A DNA stretch of 64,000 bases from Amycolatopsis acididurans (GTDB lineage Bacteria; Actinomycetota; Actinomycetes; Mycobacteriales; Pseudonocardiaceae): assembly GCF_012328925.1 (NCBI RefSeq), contig NZ_JAAXLS010000012.1:107111-171110 (forward strand). The letters run 5' to 3'. Below are positions 16,236 through 23,239 of this stretch, one piece after another (within the stretch, counting starts at the first letter, position 1; each line of letters begins with the position of its first letter). The position numbers were made by a program, and so were the translations under genes. The notes under the pieces were generated by a model. The model was given only the letters and a program-made list of their open reading frames with translations. It did not search any database and was not told where the DNA came from.

Positions 16236-16238
16236 ACA
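16222..16238. promoter_or_regulatory. Candidate operator TGTCCA-N5-TGAACA upstream of aldehyde dehydrogenase
   Basis: TGTCCAGAAGTTGAACA differs from the site at 13404-13420 by one central base. It overlaps the stop codon of the AcoR-like gene and ends 34 bp before the aldehyde dehydrogenase start. That spacing is short for an activator site unless it sits just upstream of, or on, the -35 region. Confidence 0.65.
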
Positions 16239-16272
16239 TCGGCACCGCTCCCGTGGCGCCGATGATCGCTTC

Positions 16273-17706
16273 ATGAACTACGACAAGCTGTTTATCGGCG
16301 GCGCATGGGTCGCCCCCTCTTCCGCCAAGCGAATCGACGTCCGCTCCGCCAGCACCGAGGAACCCATCGGGTCCGTGCCCGAGGCGCAGGAGGCCGATGT
16401 CGACGCCGCGGTCGCCGCGGGCCGGCGCGCTTTCCCCGTCTGGGCGCAGACTCCGCCCGCCGACCGTGCGGCCGCGATGGAACGGCTCGCCGGCATCCTC
16501 GAACGGCGCGCCGACGAAGTCGTGCAGCGGGTCAGCTCGCAGAACGGCATGCCGGTCGCGGTCGCCGGCCAGCTCGAAGGCGCGTTCCCCGTGGTGCTGC
16601 TGCGCTACTACGCGGGACTGATCCGGGACGGCGCGTCCGAGGAAACACGCCCCGGGCTGTTCGGCGGGAAGACCCTGGTGCGCAAGGAAGCCGTGGGCGT
16701 GGTCGGTGCGATCGTGCCGTGGAACTTCCCGCAGACCCTGGCGGCGTTCAAGTACGCTCCGGCGCTCGCGGCCGGTTGCCCGCTGGTGATCAAGCCGTCG
16801 CCGGAGACCGTGCTCGACAGCTTCCTGTTCGCCGAAGCCGTGGCGGAGGCCGGAATTCCGGCCGGCGTGGTCAACATCGTGCCCGGCGGCCGCGAGCTCG
16901 GCGCCTACCTCGTCGAGCATCCCGGCATCGACAAGATCAGCTTCACCGGCTCGACCGCGGCCGGCCGGTCGATCGGCGAGACCTGTGGCCGGCTGCTGCG
17001 GCCGGTCACGCTCGAACTGGGCGGCAAGTCGGCCGCGATCGTGCTGGACGACGCGAAACTCGAGCTGGAGAAGATCGCCGAGCAGCTGTTCACCGCGACG
17101 CTGCTCAACAACGGCCAGACCTGCTTCCTCGGCACCCGCGTGCTCGCGCCGCGTGCCCGCTACAGCGAGATCGTGGACCTGTTCACCGGTTTCGCGGGTG
17201 CGCTGAAGGTCGGCGACGCGCTCGACCCGGCGACGCAGATCGGCCCGATGGCCAGCGCCCGCCAGCGGGAACGTGTCGAGGGCTACATCGCCAAGGGCCG
17301 CGGCGAGGGCGCGCGCGTCACGATCGGCGGCGGGCGTCCGGCCGATCGCGACCGCGGATACTTCGTGGAGCCGACCGTCTTCGCCGACGTGGACAACAAC
17401 CACACGATCGCACAGGAGGAGATCTTCGGTCCGGTGTTGTCGGTGATCCCGTACGCCGACGAAGAGGAAGCCGTGCGCATCGCGAACGACTCGGACTACG
17501 GCCTCGGCGGCACGGTCTGGACGAACGACCCGGAGCGTGGACTCGCGGTCGCGAAGCGGGTGCAGACGGGGACGATCGGCGTCAACACGTACCTGCCGGA
17601 CCCGACCGCGCCGTTCGGTGGCGTCAAGGCCAGCGGCATCGGGCGCGAACTCGGCCCGGAGGGATTGGCCAACTACCAGCAGCTGAAGTCGGTTTACCTG
17701 GGCTGA
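16273..17706 (+). CDS. NAD(P)-dependent aldehyde dehydrogenase
   Basis: Encodes 477 aa from ATG 16273. Complete ALDH superfamily protein: 'PWNFPQTL' cofactor motif, 'FTGSTAAGRSIGE', general base E248 in 'LELGGKS' and nucleophile C284 in 'NNGQTCFLGTR', ending with the oligomerisation segment. It would oxidise the aldehyde made by the NDMA-type alcohol dehydrogenase at 13481 to the acid. The two genes share an upstream dyad and flank the AcoR-like regulator, so they form a substrate-induced alcohol-oxidation regulon (inference). Confidence 0.93.
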   Translation: MNYDKLFIGGAWVAPSSAKRIDVRSASTEEPIGSVPEAQEADVDAAVAAGRRAFPVWAQTPPADRAAAMERLAGILERRADEVVQRVSSQNGMPVAVAGQLEGAFPVVLLRYYAGLIRDGASEETRPGLFGGKTLVRKEAVGVVGAIVPWNFPQTLAAFKYAPALAAGCPLVIKPSPETVLDSFLFAEAVAEAGIPAGVVNIVPGGRELGAYLVEHPGIDKISFTGSTAAGRSIGETCGRLLRPVTLELGGKSAAIVLDDAKLELEKIAEQLFTATLLNNGQTCFLGTRVLAPRARYSEIVDLFTGFAGALKVGDALDPATQIGPMASARQRERVEGYIAKGRGEGARVTIGGGRPADRDRGYFVEPTVFADVDNNHTIAQEEIFGPVLSVIPYADEEEAVRIANDSDYGLGGTVWTNDPERGLAVAKRVQTGTIGVNTYLPDPTAPFGGVKASGIGRELGPEGLANYQQLKSVYLG

Positions 17707-17726
17707 GCCGGGGTTACCCCGCTCGT

Positions 17727-18014
17727 ATGAAGTTCCCGCGTGAGCGGCCGCGCACGCGCGAGGAGTACGAGCGGGGCCTGCCCAACTACCACGATCCGAC
17801 CGCGGGCTACGGCGGCGCCGCCCCGACCTACAGCGCCCTCACACTGCGGCTTGTGCTGGCCGCGCTGGCGGTGGTGCTGTGCATCGGGGCGGCCGTGCTG
17901 TTCGGCGCTGTTCACATGTGGTGGGCGACGGTGCTGCTCGCCGTGGTCGCGGTCGGATCCGTGATCGACTTCGCCTGGGTGCTGCATCGCAAGCGCCGCG
18001 GCGAACCGGGTTGA
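17727..18014 (+). CDS. Small two-helix membrane protein, DUF6343-like
   Basis: Encodes 95 aa from ATG 17727. A polar N-terminus rich in Arg, Glu and Tyr precedes two hydrophobic helices (about 40-64 and 66-85) and a short basic tail 'HRKRRGEPG'. The pattern fits a small actinobacterial family of unknown function (DUF6343, from memory). It lies 20 bp after the aldehyde dehydrogenase and 30 bp before the phosphoribosyltransferase-like gene and may be co-transcribed. No function can be assigned. Confidence 0.7.
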   Translation: MKFPRERPRTREEYERGLPNYHDPTAGYGGAAPTYSALTLRLVLAALAVVLCIGAAVLFGAVHMWWATVLLAVVAVGSVIDFAWVLHRKRRGEPG

Positions 18015-18043
18015 CGCGCGTGCCGCCGGGGTAACCGGCCGGT

Positions 18044-18688
18044 ATGAGTCGGATTCGAGCGTATCCGGACCGCCGGGTGGCGGGCTTGCATCTCGGCGAG
18101 CAGCTCCGGGAGCGCGAGTGGCACGATCCGCTCGTGCTCGGCCTCGCGCGCGGTGGCGTCGTCGTGGCGCACGCGGTGGCCGAGGTGCTCGGGGCGCCGC
18201 TGGACGTGGCGGTCGCGCGGAAGATCGGTGCGCCGGGCCATCCGGAGTTCGGTGTCGGCGCCATCACCGCCAGAGGCGAGGCGACTTACGACGAACGGAC
18301 GTTGGCCGCGCTGGGCCTCCGGCCCGACGATCTGGCGGAGGCGTGTGAGACCGAGCGCGCGGAGGCCCGCCGCCGTGAGGCGGTCTATCTCGGCGGCCGT
18401 TCGCCGCAGCCACGTGCCGACCGGGACGTGCTGCTGATCGATGACGGCCTCGCGACGGGGGTGACCGCACGCGCCGCCGCGCACGCCGTGCGCGAGGCGA
18501 AGCCGCGCTCGCTCGCCTTCGCCGCGCCGGTGTGCGCGCCCGAGGCGGCGATGAACCTGAAGTCCGATGTGGACGAAGTTGTCTGCCTGCTGATGCCGGA
18601 CGAGTTCCGCGCGGTGGGGCAGTGGTACGGCAACTTCGACCAGACCACCGATGACGAGGTCGTCGAGCTGTTGGGGAGTAAGTCGTGA
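18044..18688 (+). CDS. Phosphoribosyltransferase-domain protein
   Basis: Encodes 214 aa from ATG 18044. The type I phosphoribosyltransferase PRPP loop appears as 'DVLLIDDGLATGVTARAAAHAV', with an earlier 'LGLARGGVVVAHAVAEVL' segment. Members of this group are often annotated only as predicted phosphoribosyltransferases and are frequently next to, or fused with, a small alpha/beta hydrolase, exactly as here: the stop overlaps the next GTG by 4 bp (GTGA). Substrate and role are unknown. Confidence 0.85.
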   Translation: MSRIRAYPDRRVAGLHLGEQLREREWHDPLVLGLARGGVVVAHAVAEVLGAPLDVAVARKIGAPGHPEFGVGAITARGEATYDERTLAALGLRPDDLAEACETERAEARRREAVYLGGRSPQPRADRDVLLIDDGLATGVTARAAAHAVREAKPRSLAFAAPVCAPEAAMNLKSDVDEVVCLLMPDEFRAVGQWYGNFDQTTDDEVVELLGSKS

Positions 18689-19290
18689 CTGTTCCGCTCA
18701 CGCTCGCCGGTGGCGCGGGCGATCTGACCGTGCCCGCCGACGCGGCCGGTGTCGTGGTTTTCGCCCATGGTTCGGGAAGTTCGCGCAAGAGCCCGCGCAA
18801 TGTCGCGGTGGCACGCACCCTGCAGGACTACCGGCTCGCGACCGTGCTGTTCGATCTCCTGTCACCGGACGAGGACGACCGCCGCTTCGACATCGAGCTG
18901 CTGACCGCGCGGTTGCTGCAGGTCGTGGACCTGGTACGAGGCGAGGAACCGACCGCCGGGCTGCCGGTGGGCCTGTTCGGTGCGAGCACGGGTGCCGCCG
19001 CGGCGCTCCGGGCGGCGGCCTCCCGGCCCGACATCCGAGCCGTCGTGTCCCGCGGCGGGCGGCCCGACCTGGCTGGGGAAGCGCTTTCTCGGGTGACCGC
19101 ACCGACGTTGCTGATCGTCGGCGGTCAGGATCCGGACGTGCGGCGGCTGAACGAGGAGGCCGCGCGGCGCTCGCCGGCACCGAACGAGGTCAAGATCGTG
19201 CCCGGCGCGACGCATCTGTTCGAGGAACCCGGCGCACTCGAATCGGTGGCCGAGATGGCCGCGACCTGGTTCACCACGCACCTGGACTGA
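18685..19290 (+). CDS. Dienelactone-hydrolase-like alpha/beta hydrolase
   Basis: Encodes 201 aa from GTG 18685, translationally coupled to the phosphoribosyltransferase gene. It shows an oxyanion segment 'FAHGSGSSRKSPRN', nucleophile elbow 'GASTGAA' (Ser at the G-x-S-x-G centre), an acid in 'VGGQDPDV' and the catalytic His in 'GATHLFEEPGAL'. The fold matches DLH-like hydrolases. The substrate is unknown. The 3' end overlaps the converging TetR gene by 20 bp. Confidence 0.85.
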   Translation: MTVPLTLAGGAGDLTVPADAAGVVVFAHGSGSSRKSPRNVAVARTLQDYRLATVLFDLLSPDEDDRRFDIELLTARLLQVVDLVRGEEPTAGLPVGLFGASTGAAAALRAAASRPDIRAVVSRGGRPDLAGEALSRVTAPTLLIVGGQDPDVRRLNEEAARRSPAPNEVKIVPGATHLFEEPGALESVAEMAATWFTTHLD

Positions 19291-19963
19291 GACCGACGAA
19301 CTCCGCCATCTGCAGCGTCGTGTAGGAGAAGAACGCGTCGGCCGGGTCCGCGCTTCCGACGTACTGGCCGAACAACTCGAAGCTGATCGCGCCGAACAGT
19401 TGCGTCCAGGCCACCAGCGCACGGGCCAGTTCATCGGCGCTCAGCGAACTCTGCAGCTGCTCGGCGACCCCCTCGGCCTGCGCCCGCAGCTCGCCGGGCA
19501 CCGGTGGGCCGGGGAAGGCGGGCCGCAGCGTCGCGGATTCGACGATGTGGATCAACGCCAGCGGGACGCGTGCCGCCGGGCCGGTGGTGTCCTGCGGCGC
19601 CTGGTATCCGGGCACGGGCGAACCGTAGATCAACGCGTACTCGTGCGGATGCTCCTTCGCCCACGCTCGCGTGCCTGCCCACACCGAGCGCCAGCGGGAG
19701 AGCGGATCCTCGTCCGGCCGGTCGGCCGACTCGGCGGCCTCGCCGATCGCGTTGTAGGCGTCGATGATCAGTGCCGTCAGCAGGTGGTCGCGGCTGGAGA
19801 AGTAGCGGTACAGGGCGGACGAGACCATGCCCAGCTCCCGCGACACCGCGCGCAGTGAAAGCCCGTGCGCGCCGACCTCGGCGAGCTGCCTGCGTGCGGC
19901 GCCCTTGATCTCCTGCGTCAGCTCCGCCCTGGCGCGGTCCCTTGCTGTTCGGCTCGCGGTCAT
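19271..19963 (-). CDS. TetR-family transcriptional repressor
   Basis: Encodes 230 aa from ATG 19963. The N-terminal HTH 'LSLRAVSRELGMVSSALYRYFSSRDHLLTAL' is typical TetR. The C-terminal effector domain looks like the TetR_C_13 (WHG) type. The gene is divergent from the F420-type nitroreductase gene. The shared 128-bp interval holds two near-identical palindromes, GAGAGC-NNT-GCTCTC/T, that are probably its operators, so it likely represses itself and the nitroreductase gene. Confidence 0.9.
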   Translation of the reverse strand: MTASRTARDRARAELTQEIKGAARRQLAEVGAHGLSLRAVSRELGMVSSALYRYFSSRDHLLTALIIDAYNAIGEAAESADRPDEDPLSRWRSVWAGTRAWAKEHPHEYALIYGSPVPGYQAPQDTTGPAARVPLALIHIVESATLRPAFPGPPVPGELRAQAEGVAEQLQSSLSADELARALVAWTQLFGAISFELFGQYVGSADPADAFFSYTTLQMAEFVGLSPGAW

Positions 19964-20003
19964 GGCGATCAGTCTGCCACTTCCGAGAGCAGGGGACAAA
20001 TTC

Positions 20004-20071
20004 GAGAGCACTGCTCTTGACACGCGAATGCGGGGAGGTGTTCACTGATCTCAACAGAGAGCGGTGCTCTC
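20004..20071. promoter_or_regulatory. Two TetR-type operators GAGAGC-N3-GCTCT(C/T)
   Basis: GAGAGCACTGCTCTT (20004-20018) and GAGAGCGGTGCTCTC (20057-20071) lie between the divergent TetR and nitroreductase genes; a half site CGAGAGC is at 19984-19990. Centre-to-centre distance is 53 bp, five helical turns, so two dimers would sit on the same face. Confidence 0.7.
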
Positions 20072-20091
20072 GAAACAGTGGAGGCGATCAC

Positions 20092-20541
20092 ATGACCAGG
20101 TACATCGAGCCCAAGAAGAACGACGCGGCCTTCAACAACGCGGTGGCCTGGCTGACCAGGCACGGGCTGAGCGTGCTCGGCAGCCGGGTGCTCATCGTTC
20201 GCGGCCGCAAGAGCGGTGAGCCGCGCTCCGTCCCGGTGAACCTGCTGCCGTTCGAAGGCGAGCGCTACCTCGTCGCGGCGCGCGGCGACACCCAGTGGGT
20301 GCGCAACCTGCGGGCCGCCGGCGAGGGACAGCTGCGGGTCGGCCGCCGGGTGGAGACGTTCACCTACGTCGAGCTTTCCGACGAGGAGAAGCCCCCGCTG
20401 CTGCGCTCCTACCTGAAGCGCTGGTGGTTCGAGGTCAGCATGTTCTTCGACGGCGTCAACGCCAAGGCTCCGGAGGAGAAGTTCCGCGAGATCGCGCCCG
20501 GATACCCGGTGTTTCGCATCGTGTCCAAGAGCAACGGTTGA
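20092..20541 (+). CDS. Nitroreductase/deazaflavin (F420)-dependent oxidoreductase family protein
   Basis: Encodes 149 aa from ATG 20092, with GGAGG 7 nt upstream. The split-barrel signature 'VLIVRGRKSGEPRSVPVNLLPFEGERYLVAARGDTQWVRNLRA' (about 38-80) is that of the Ddn/DUF385 group of F420-dependent reductases. The substrate is unknown; relatives reduce quinones, nitro compounds or enones. It probably responds to a xenobiotic or endogenous signal through the divergent TetR. Confidence 0.88.
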   Translation: MTRYIEPKKNDAAFNNAVAWLTRHGLSVLGSRVLIVRGRKSGEPRSVPVNLLPFEGERYLVAARGDTQWVRNLRAAGEGQLRVGRRVETFTYVELSDEEKPPLLRSYLKRWWFEVSMFFDGVNAKAPEEKFREIAPGYPVFRIVSKSNG

Positions 20542-20566
20542 TCCTGACCTCGACCGGCCCGCGGAT

Positions 20567-21403
20567 TCACTTCGCGAGAAACTCCCGCAGGTGCTCCAGC
20601 ACGACCGCGGGCCGCTCCTCGGCCACGAAATGCCCGCACTCCGCGATCGCGAAGCCGGTCAGGTCTTCCGCGTAGTCGCGCCAGACTTCCAGCGTGGGCA
20701 GGGTGCCGAGCAGGCCGGCCTCACCCCACAGGGCCAGCACCGGCATCGCGAGCTTGCGGCCGGCGTCGGCCTCGTCGTCCTCGGCGTCGGTGGGGAAGGC
20801 CGCGCGGTAGTCGTCGAAACCGGCCCGCAGCGCACCGGGTGCGGAGAACGCGCGGACGTACTCGTCGATCGATTCGGGTGACAGGCGCTGGTAGGTCCAA
20901 CGCTCGAAGAAGTAGTTCAGGTACGCGGGAATGTTCTGTCCCGCAAGGAGTTCCGGCAGATCGGGTTGCAGGTGGAACAGCCAGTGCCAGTAGCCGCGGG
21001 CGACACCGGCATCGAGGCGGCGCCACATCTCCCGGGTCGGGATGATGTCGAGAACGGCGAGGCGTTCGATCTCCTCCGGCCGGTCCAGCGCCCACCGGTG
21101 CGCGACCCGTGCGCCCCGGTCGTGCCCGATCACGCCGACCCGCCCGAAGCCCAGTTGGTGCACCAGTTCCGAGACGTCGGTGGCCATCGTGCGCTTGTCG
21201 TAACCGCTGCGTGCCTTGTCCGTGCGGCCGTACCCACGCAGATCCGGCGCGATCACCGTGTGGTCGGCGGCGAGGTCGTCCCAGATCCGGTGCCAGCAGT
21301 AGGAAGTCTGCGGCCATCCGTGCAGCAACACCAGCGGCGGCCCGTCGCCCGCGCGGCGGTAGTGCATCCGGATCCCGTTCACCGTCGCCATCGAGGATTC
21401 CAT
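20567..21403 (-). CDS. Haloacetate-dehalogenase-like alpha/beta hydrolase
   Basis: Encodes 278 aa from ATG 21403 (GGAGG ends 1 nt upstream; ATG 21391 is the alternative). Nucleophile D95 in 'GHDRGAR' is followed by R96 and R99; D119 and a late His in 'CGHFVAEE' complete the triad. H140-W141 and Y199 ('DDYRA') match the halide-binding His-Trp-Tyr of fluoroacetate dehalogenases (H155, W156, Y219 in the Rhodopseudomonas enzyme, from memory). Soluble epoxide hydrolases share the Asp nucleophile but not this trio. It is divergent from a CGNR regulator with a perfect 8-bp inverted repeat in between, its probable control site. Confidence 0.85.
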   Translation of the reverse strand: MESSMATVNGIRMHYRRAGDGPPLVLLHGWPQTSYCWHRIWDDLAADHTVIAPDLRGYGRTDKARSGYDKRTMATDVSELVHQLGFGRVGVIGHDRGARVAHRWALDRPEEIERLAVLDIIPTREMWRRLDAGVARGYWHWLFHLQPDLPELLAGQNIPAYLNYFFERWTYQRLSPESIDEYVRAFSAPGALRAGFDDYRAAFPTDAEDDEADAGRKLAMPVLALWGEAGLLGTLPTLEVWRDYAEDLTGFAIAECGHFVAEERPAVVLEHLREFLAK

Positions 21404-21409
21404 GCCTCC

Positions 21410-21434
21410 TTCTAACCACCTTCGCCGGTTAGAA
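21410..21434. promoter_or_regulatory. Perfect inverted repeat TTCTAACC-N9-GGTTAGAA
   Basis: The 8-bp arms at 21410-21417 and 21427-21434 fill nearly all of the 39-bp gap between the divergent hydrolase and CGNR genes. It is the likely operator of the CGNR protein. The second CGNR gene (36231-36698) has a related TAACC-N9-GGTT site upstream. Confidence 0.65.
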
Positions 21435-21442
21435 TCAAGGCC

Positions 21443-21970
21443 GTGGACTGGATCTTCGACGGCGGCCGCCCCAGCGTCGATCTCGTGAACACGATGCGGG
21501 ACCGGCATCTCGGCGGCCGCGAGCTGCTGGTCGATCCGGCGGCGTTGATCGAGTGGCTGACGCTGATGAAGCTGGTGGAGCACCGCAGCCGCGCGACGAG
21601 GGACCAGCTGGCCGCCGCACACGAGCTTCGCGAAGCGATCGACCGGCTGGCGCGCGGCGGCCGGAGCGCTCACGACGTCCGGCTGCTCAACACAACCGCG
21701 CAGGCCGCCCCGGTCCCGCAGCTGCGTCTGGCACACGGCAGGCCGACCCGGCAAACCGCGAACACCGTCGCGACAGCCATGGCCACACTGGCGATCGACG
21801 CGATCGAGCTGGTCGCTTCGGGCGCCGAGGTACGTATCTGCGCGTGGGACCACTGCGGCCTCCGCTTCGTGGACACCTCACCCGAACACAACCGCCAGTG
21901 GTGCTCGATGTCCCGGTGCGGCAACCGCGCCAAGGCGCGAGCCCACTACGCGCGGCGGAAGGCGCAGTGA
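21443..21970 (+). CDS. CGNR zinc-finger transcriptional regulator
   Basis: Encodes 175 aa from GTG 21443. The N-terminal 'PSVDLVNTMRDR' and central helical region fit the DUF1470 (ABATE) sensor. The C-terminal 45 residues carry the zinc finger 'CAWDHC...WCSMSRCGNRAKARAHYAR', including the C-G-N-R tetrapeptide. Such proteins are thought to be transcription factors. It is divergent from the haloacetate-dehalogenase-like gene with a shared operator-like repeat. Its 3' end overlaps the converging glycosyltransferase gene by 25 bp. Confidence 0.9.
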   Translation: MDWIFDGGRPSVDLVNTMRDRHLGGRELLVDPAALIEWLTLMKLVEHRSRATRDQLAAAHELREAIDRLARGGRSAHDVRLLNTTAQAAPVPQLRLAHGRPTRQTANTVATAMATLAIDAIELVASGAEVRICAWDHCGLRFVDTSPEHNRQWCSMSRCGNRAKARAHYARRKAQ

Positions 21971-23148
21971 ACGGACTCCAACGCCCGCACTGCCTCCGCC
22001 ACGCCACCCTCGGCGCGGATCAGTCCTCGCCACTCACCCGCACGAGCAGCCATTTCGCGGTCGTTGACGGTCTCGACGACGGCTCGGGCGAGTTCACCCG
22101 CGCTCAGTTGCCCGAGCGGCCTCGGCGCCGGAGCGACGCCGAGCGCGTGCACACGTTGCGCGAAGAAGTTCTGCTCGGTCAGCGACGGGCGGACGATCTG
22201 TGGTCTGCCCGCGGCGAGGGCGGCGCCGGTCGTGCCGCTGCCACCGTGATGCACCACCGCGGCGACGCGAGGAAGCAGCCAATCGAACGGCGCATGGCCG
22301 ACGTGAAGCACGCGCCCGGCTGAATCCGTGCCGGTCGAGCCGTCGACCACGACCGTGCGGAGCCCGGTCAGGCGGACCGCGTCCGCGACAACCTGCCGCA
22401 CGCCGGGCTGTTCGGCGGAGCTGCCGAGCGTGACGCAGACCGGCGGTTCGCCCGCGGCGACGAACTTCCGCAGATCCGCGGGCGGCGCCGACTCCGGTAC
22501 GAACCAGAAACCCGTGGTGTGCACGGATTCGGGGTAATCGGCCGAACCCGGCAGCAGGTGTCTGCTGAAGGCTTGCAGCACGAGTGAGTCCGGGTCCCGC
22601 CACCGGCCGCTGAGCGTGCGGACCCGCAGTTCGGTTGCCAGATACGAGGCCCGGTTGAGCTCCCTGGGAACCGGAAAAGTCGTGCTGGGGTTGGGAAAAG
22701 ACCGCGTCGGCACCCACATGGGCTGCAGGCACACCGGCACGGCGGGCACGCCCATCTCGCCGGCGATCCGGTGCCCTGGCACGAAAGCCTGGTGCACGAC
22801 AAGATCGAAGTCCAGGCTCTCGTCCGCGTCCCAGGCCATTTTCGAGTAGGCGCGGCGGATCTCCCGGTAGAGGCGCGGAGCGGATCGCGTGTCCAGCGCC
22901 CGCCCGCGGAAACCACGGCCGCCGGTCTCGAACGCCGCCCGCGTATCCGGATCGGCCAGTATCTCGCTCCAGTCGTCCCCGAACGGCGCCACGCGCACGC
23001 CGTACGACTCGGCGAGCGGGGTCGCCGAGGTGGGTGCGCGGAGCGTGACCTGGTGGCCGTCGGTGTTCAACGCACACGCGAGCGCGATGAACGGCTGGAT
23101 GTCGCCGCGGCTGCCGGTGGTCAGGAGCAGGACTTTCACGCGGGGCAT
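21946..23148 (-). CDS. UGT-like glycosyltransferase (GT1/GT28 fold)
   Basis: Encodes 400 aa from ATG 23148. The N-terminal 'LLLTTGSRGDIQPFIALACAL' and the C-terminal donor site 'VVHHGGSGTTGAALAAGRPQIV' followed by 'EQNFFAQRV' are those of natural-product glycosyltransferases and sterol glucosyltransferases. It uses a nucleotide-activated sugar; the acceptor is unknown. There is no scaffold-forming biosynthetic gene beside it, so a detoxifying or lipid/macrolide glycosylation role is possible. It overlaps CGNR convergently. Confidence 0.9.
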   Translation of the reverse strand: MPRVKVLLLTTGSRGDIQPFIALACALNTDGHQVTLRAPTSATPLAESYGVRVAPFGDDWSEILADPDTRAAFETGGRGFRGRALDTRSAPRLYREIRRAYSKMAWDADESLDFDLVVHQAFVPGHRIAGEMGVPAVPVCLQPMWVPTRSFPNPSTTFPVPRELNRASYLATELRVRTLSGRWRDPDSLVLQAFSRHLLPGSADYPESVHTTGFWFVPESAPPADLRKFVAAGEPPVCVTLGSSAEQPGVRQVVADAVRLTGLRTVVVDGSTGTDSAGRVLHVGHAPFDWLLPRVAAVVHHGGSGTTGAALAAGRPQIVRPSLTEQNFFAQRVHALGVAPAPRPLGQLSAGELARAVVETVNDREMAARAGEWRGLIRAEGGVAEAVRALESVHCAFRRA

Positions 23149-23201
23149 CGTTTCACCGCGCCGATCCGGCGAACAGGAGCCGATTTATCGCGCGAAAAGC
23201 A

Positions 23202-23225
23202 GAGGGCCGCGAAATCGCGGCCCTC
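23202..23225 (-). terminator. Intrinsic terminator of the peptide-type ABC operon
   Basis: GAGGGCCGCGA-aa-TCGCGGCCCTC, an 11-bp perfect stem, lies 14 bp past the minus-strand stop at 23240. Read on the minus strand it is followed by TGCTTTT, a genuine U-rich tail. Confidence 0.85.
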
Positions 23226-23239
23226 CACCGGTACCGCGG

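Noticed and set aside
21404..21853. 150-residue N-terminal extension of the haloacetate-dehalogenase-like protein
   Set aside because: The extra residues run under the divergent CGNR gene, and the hydrolase fold starts right after ATG 21403/21391.
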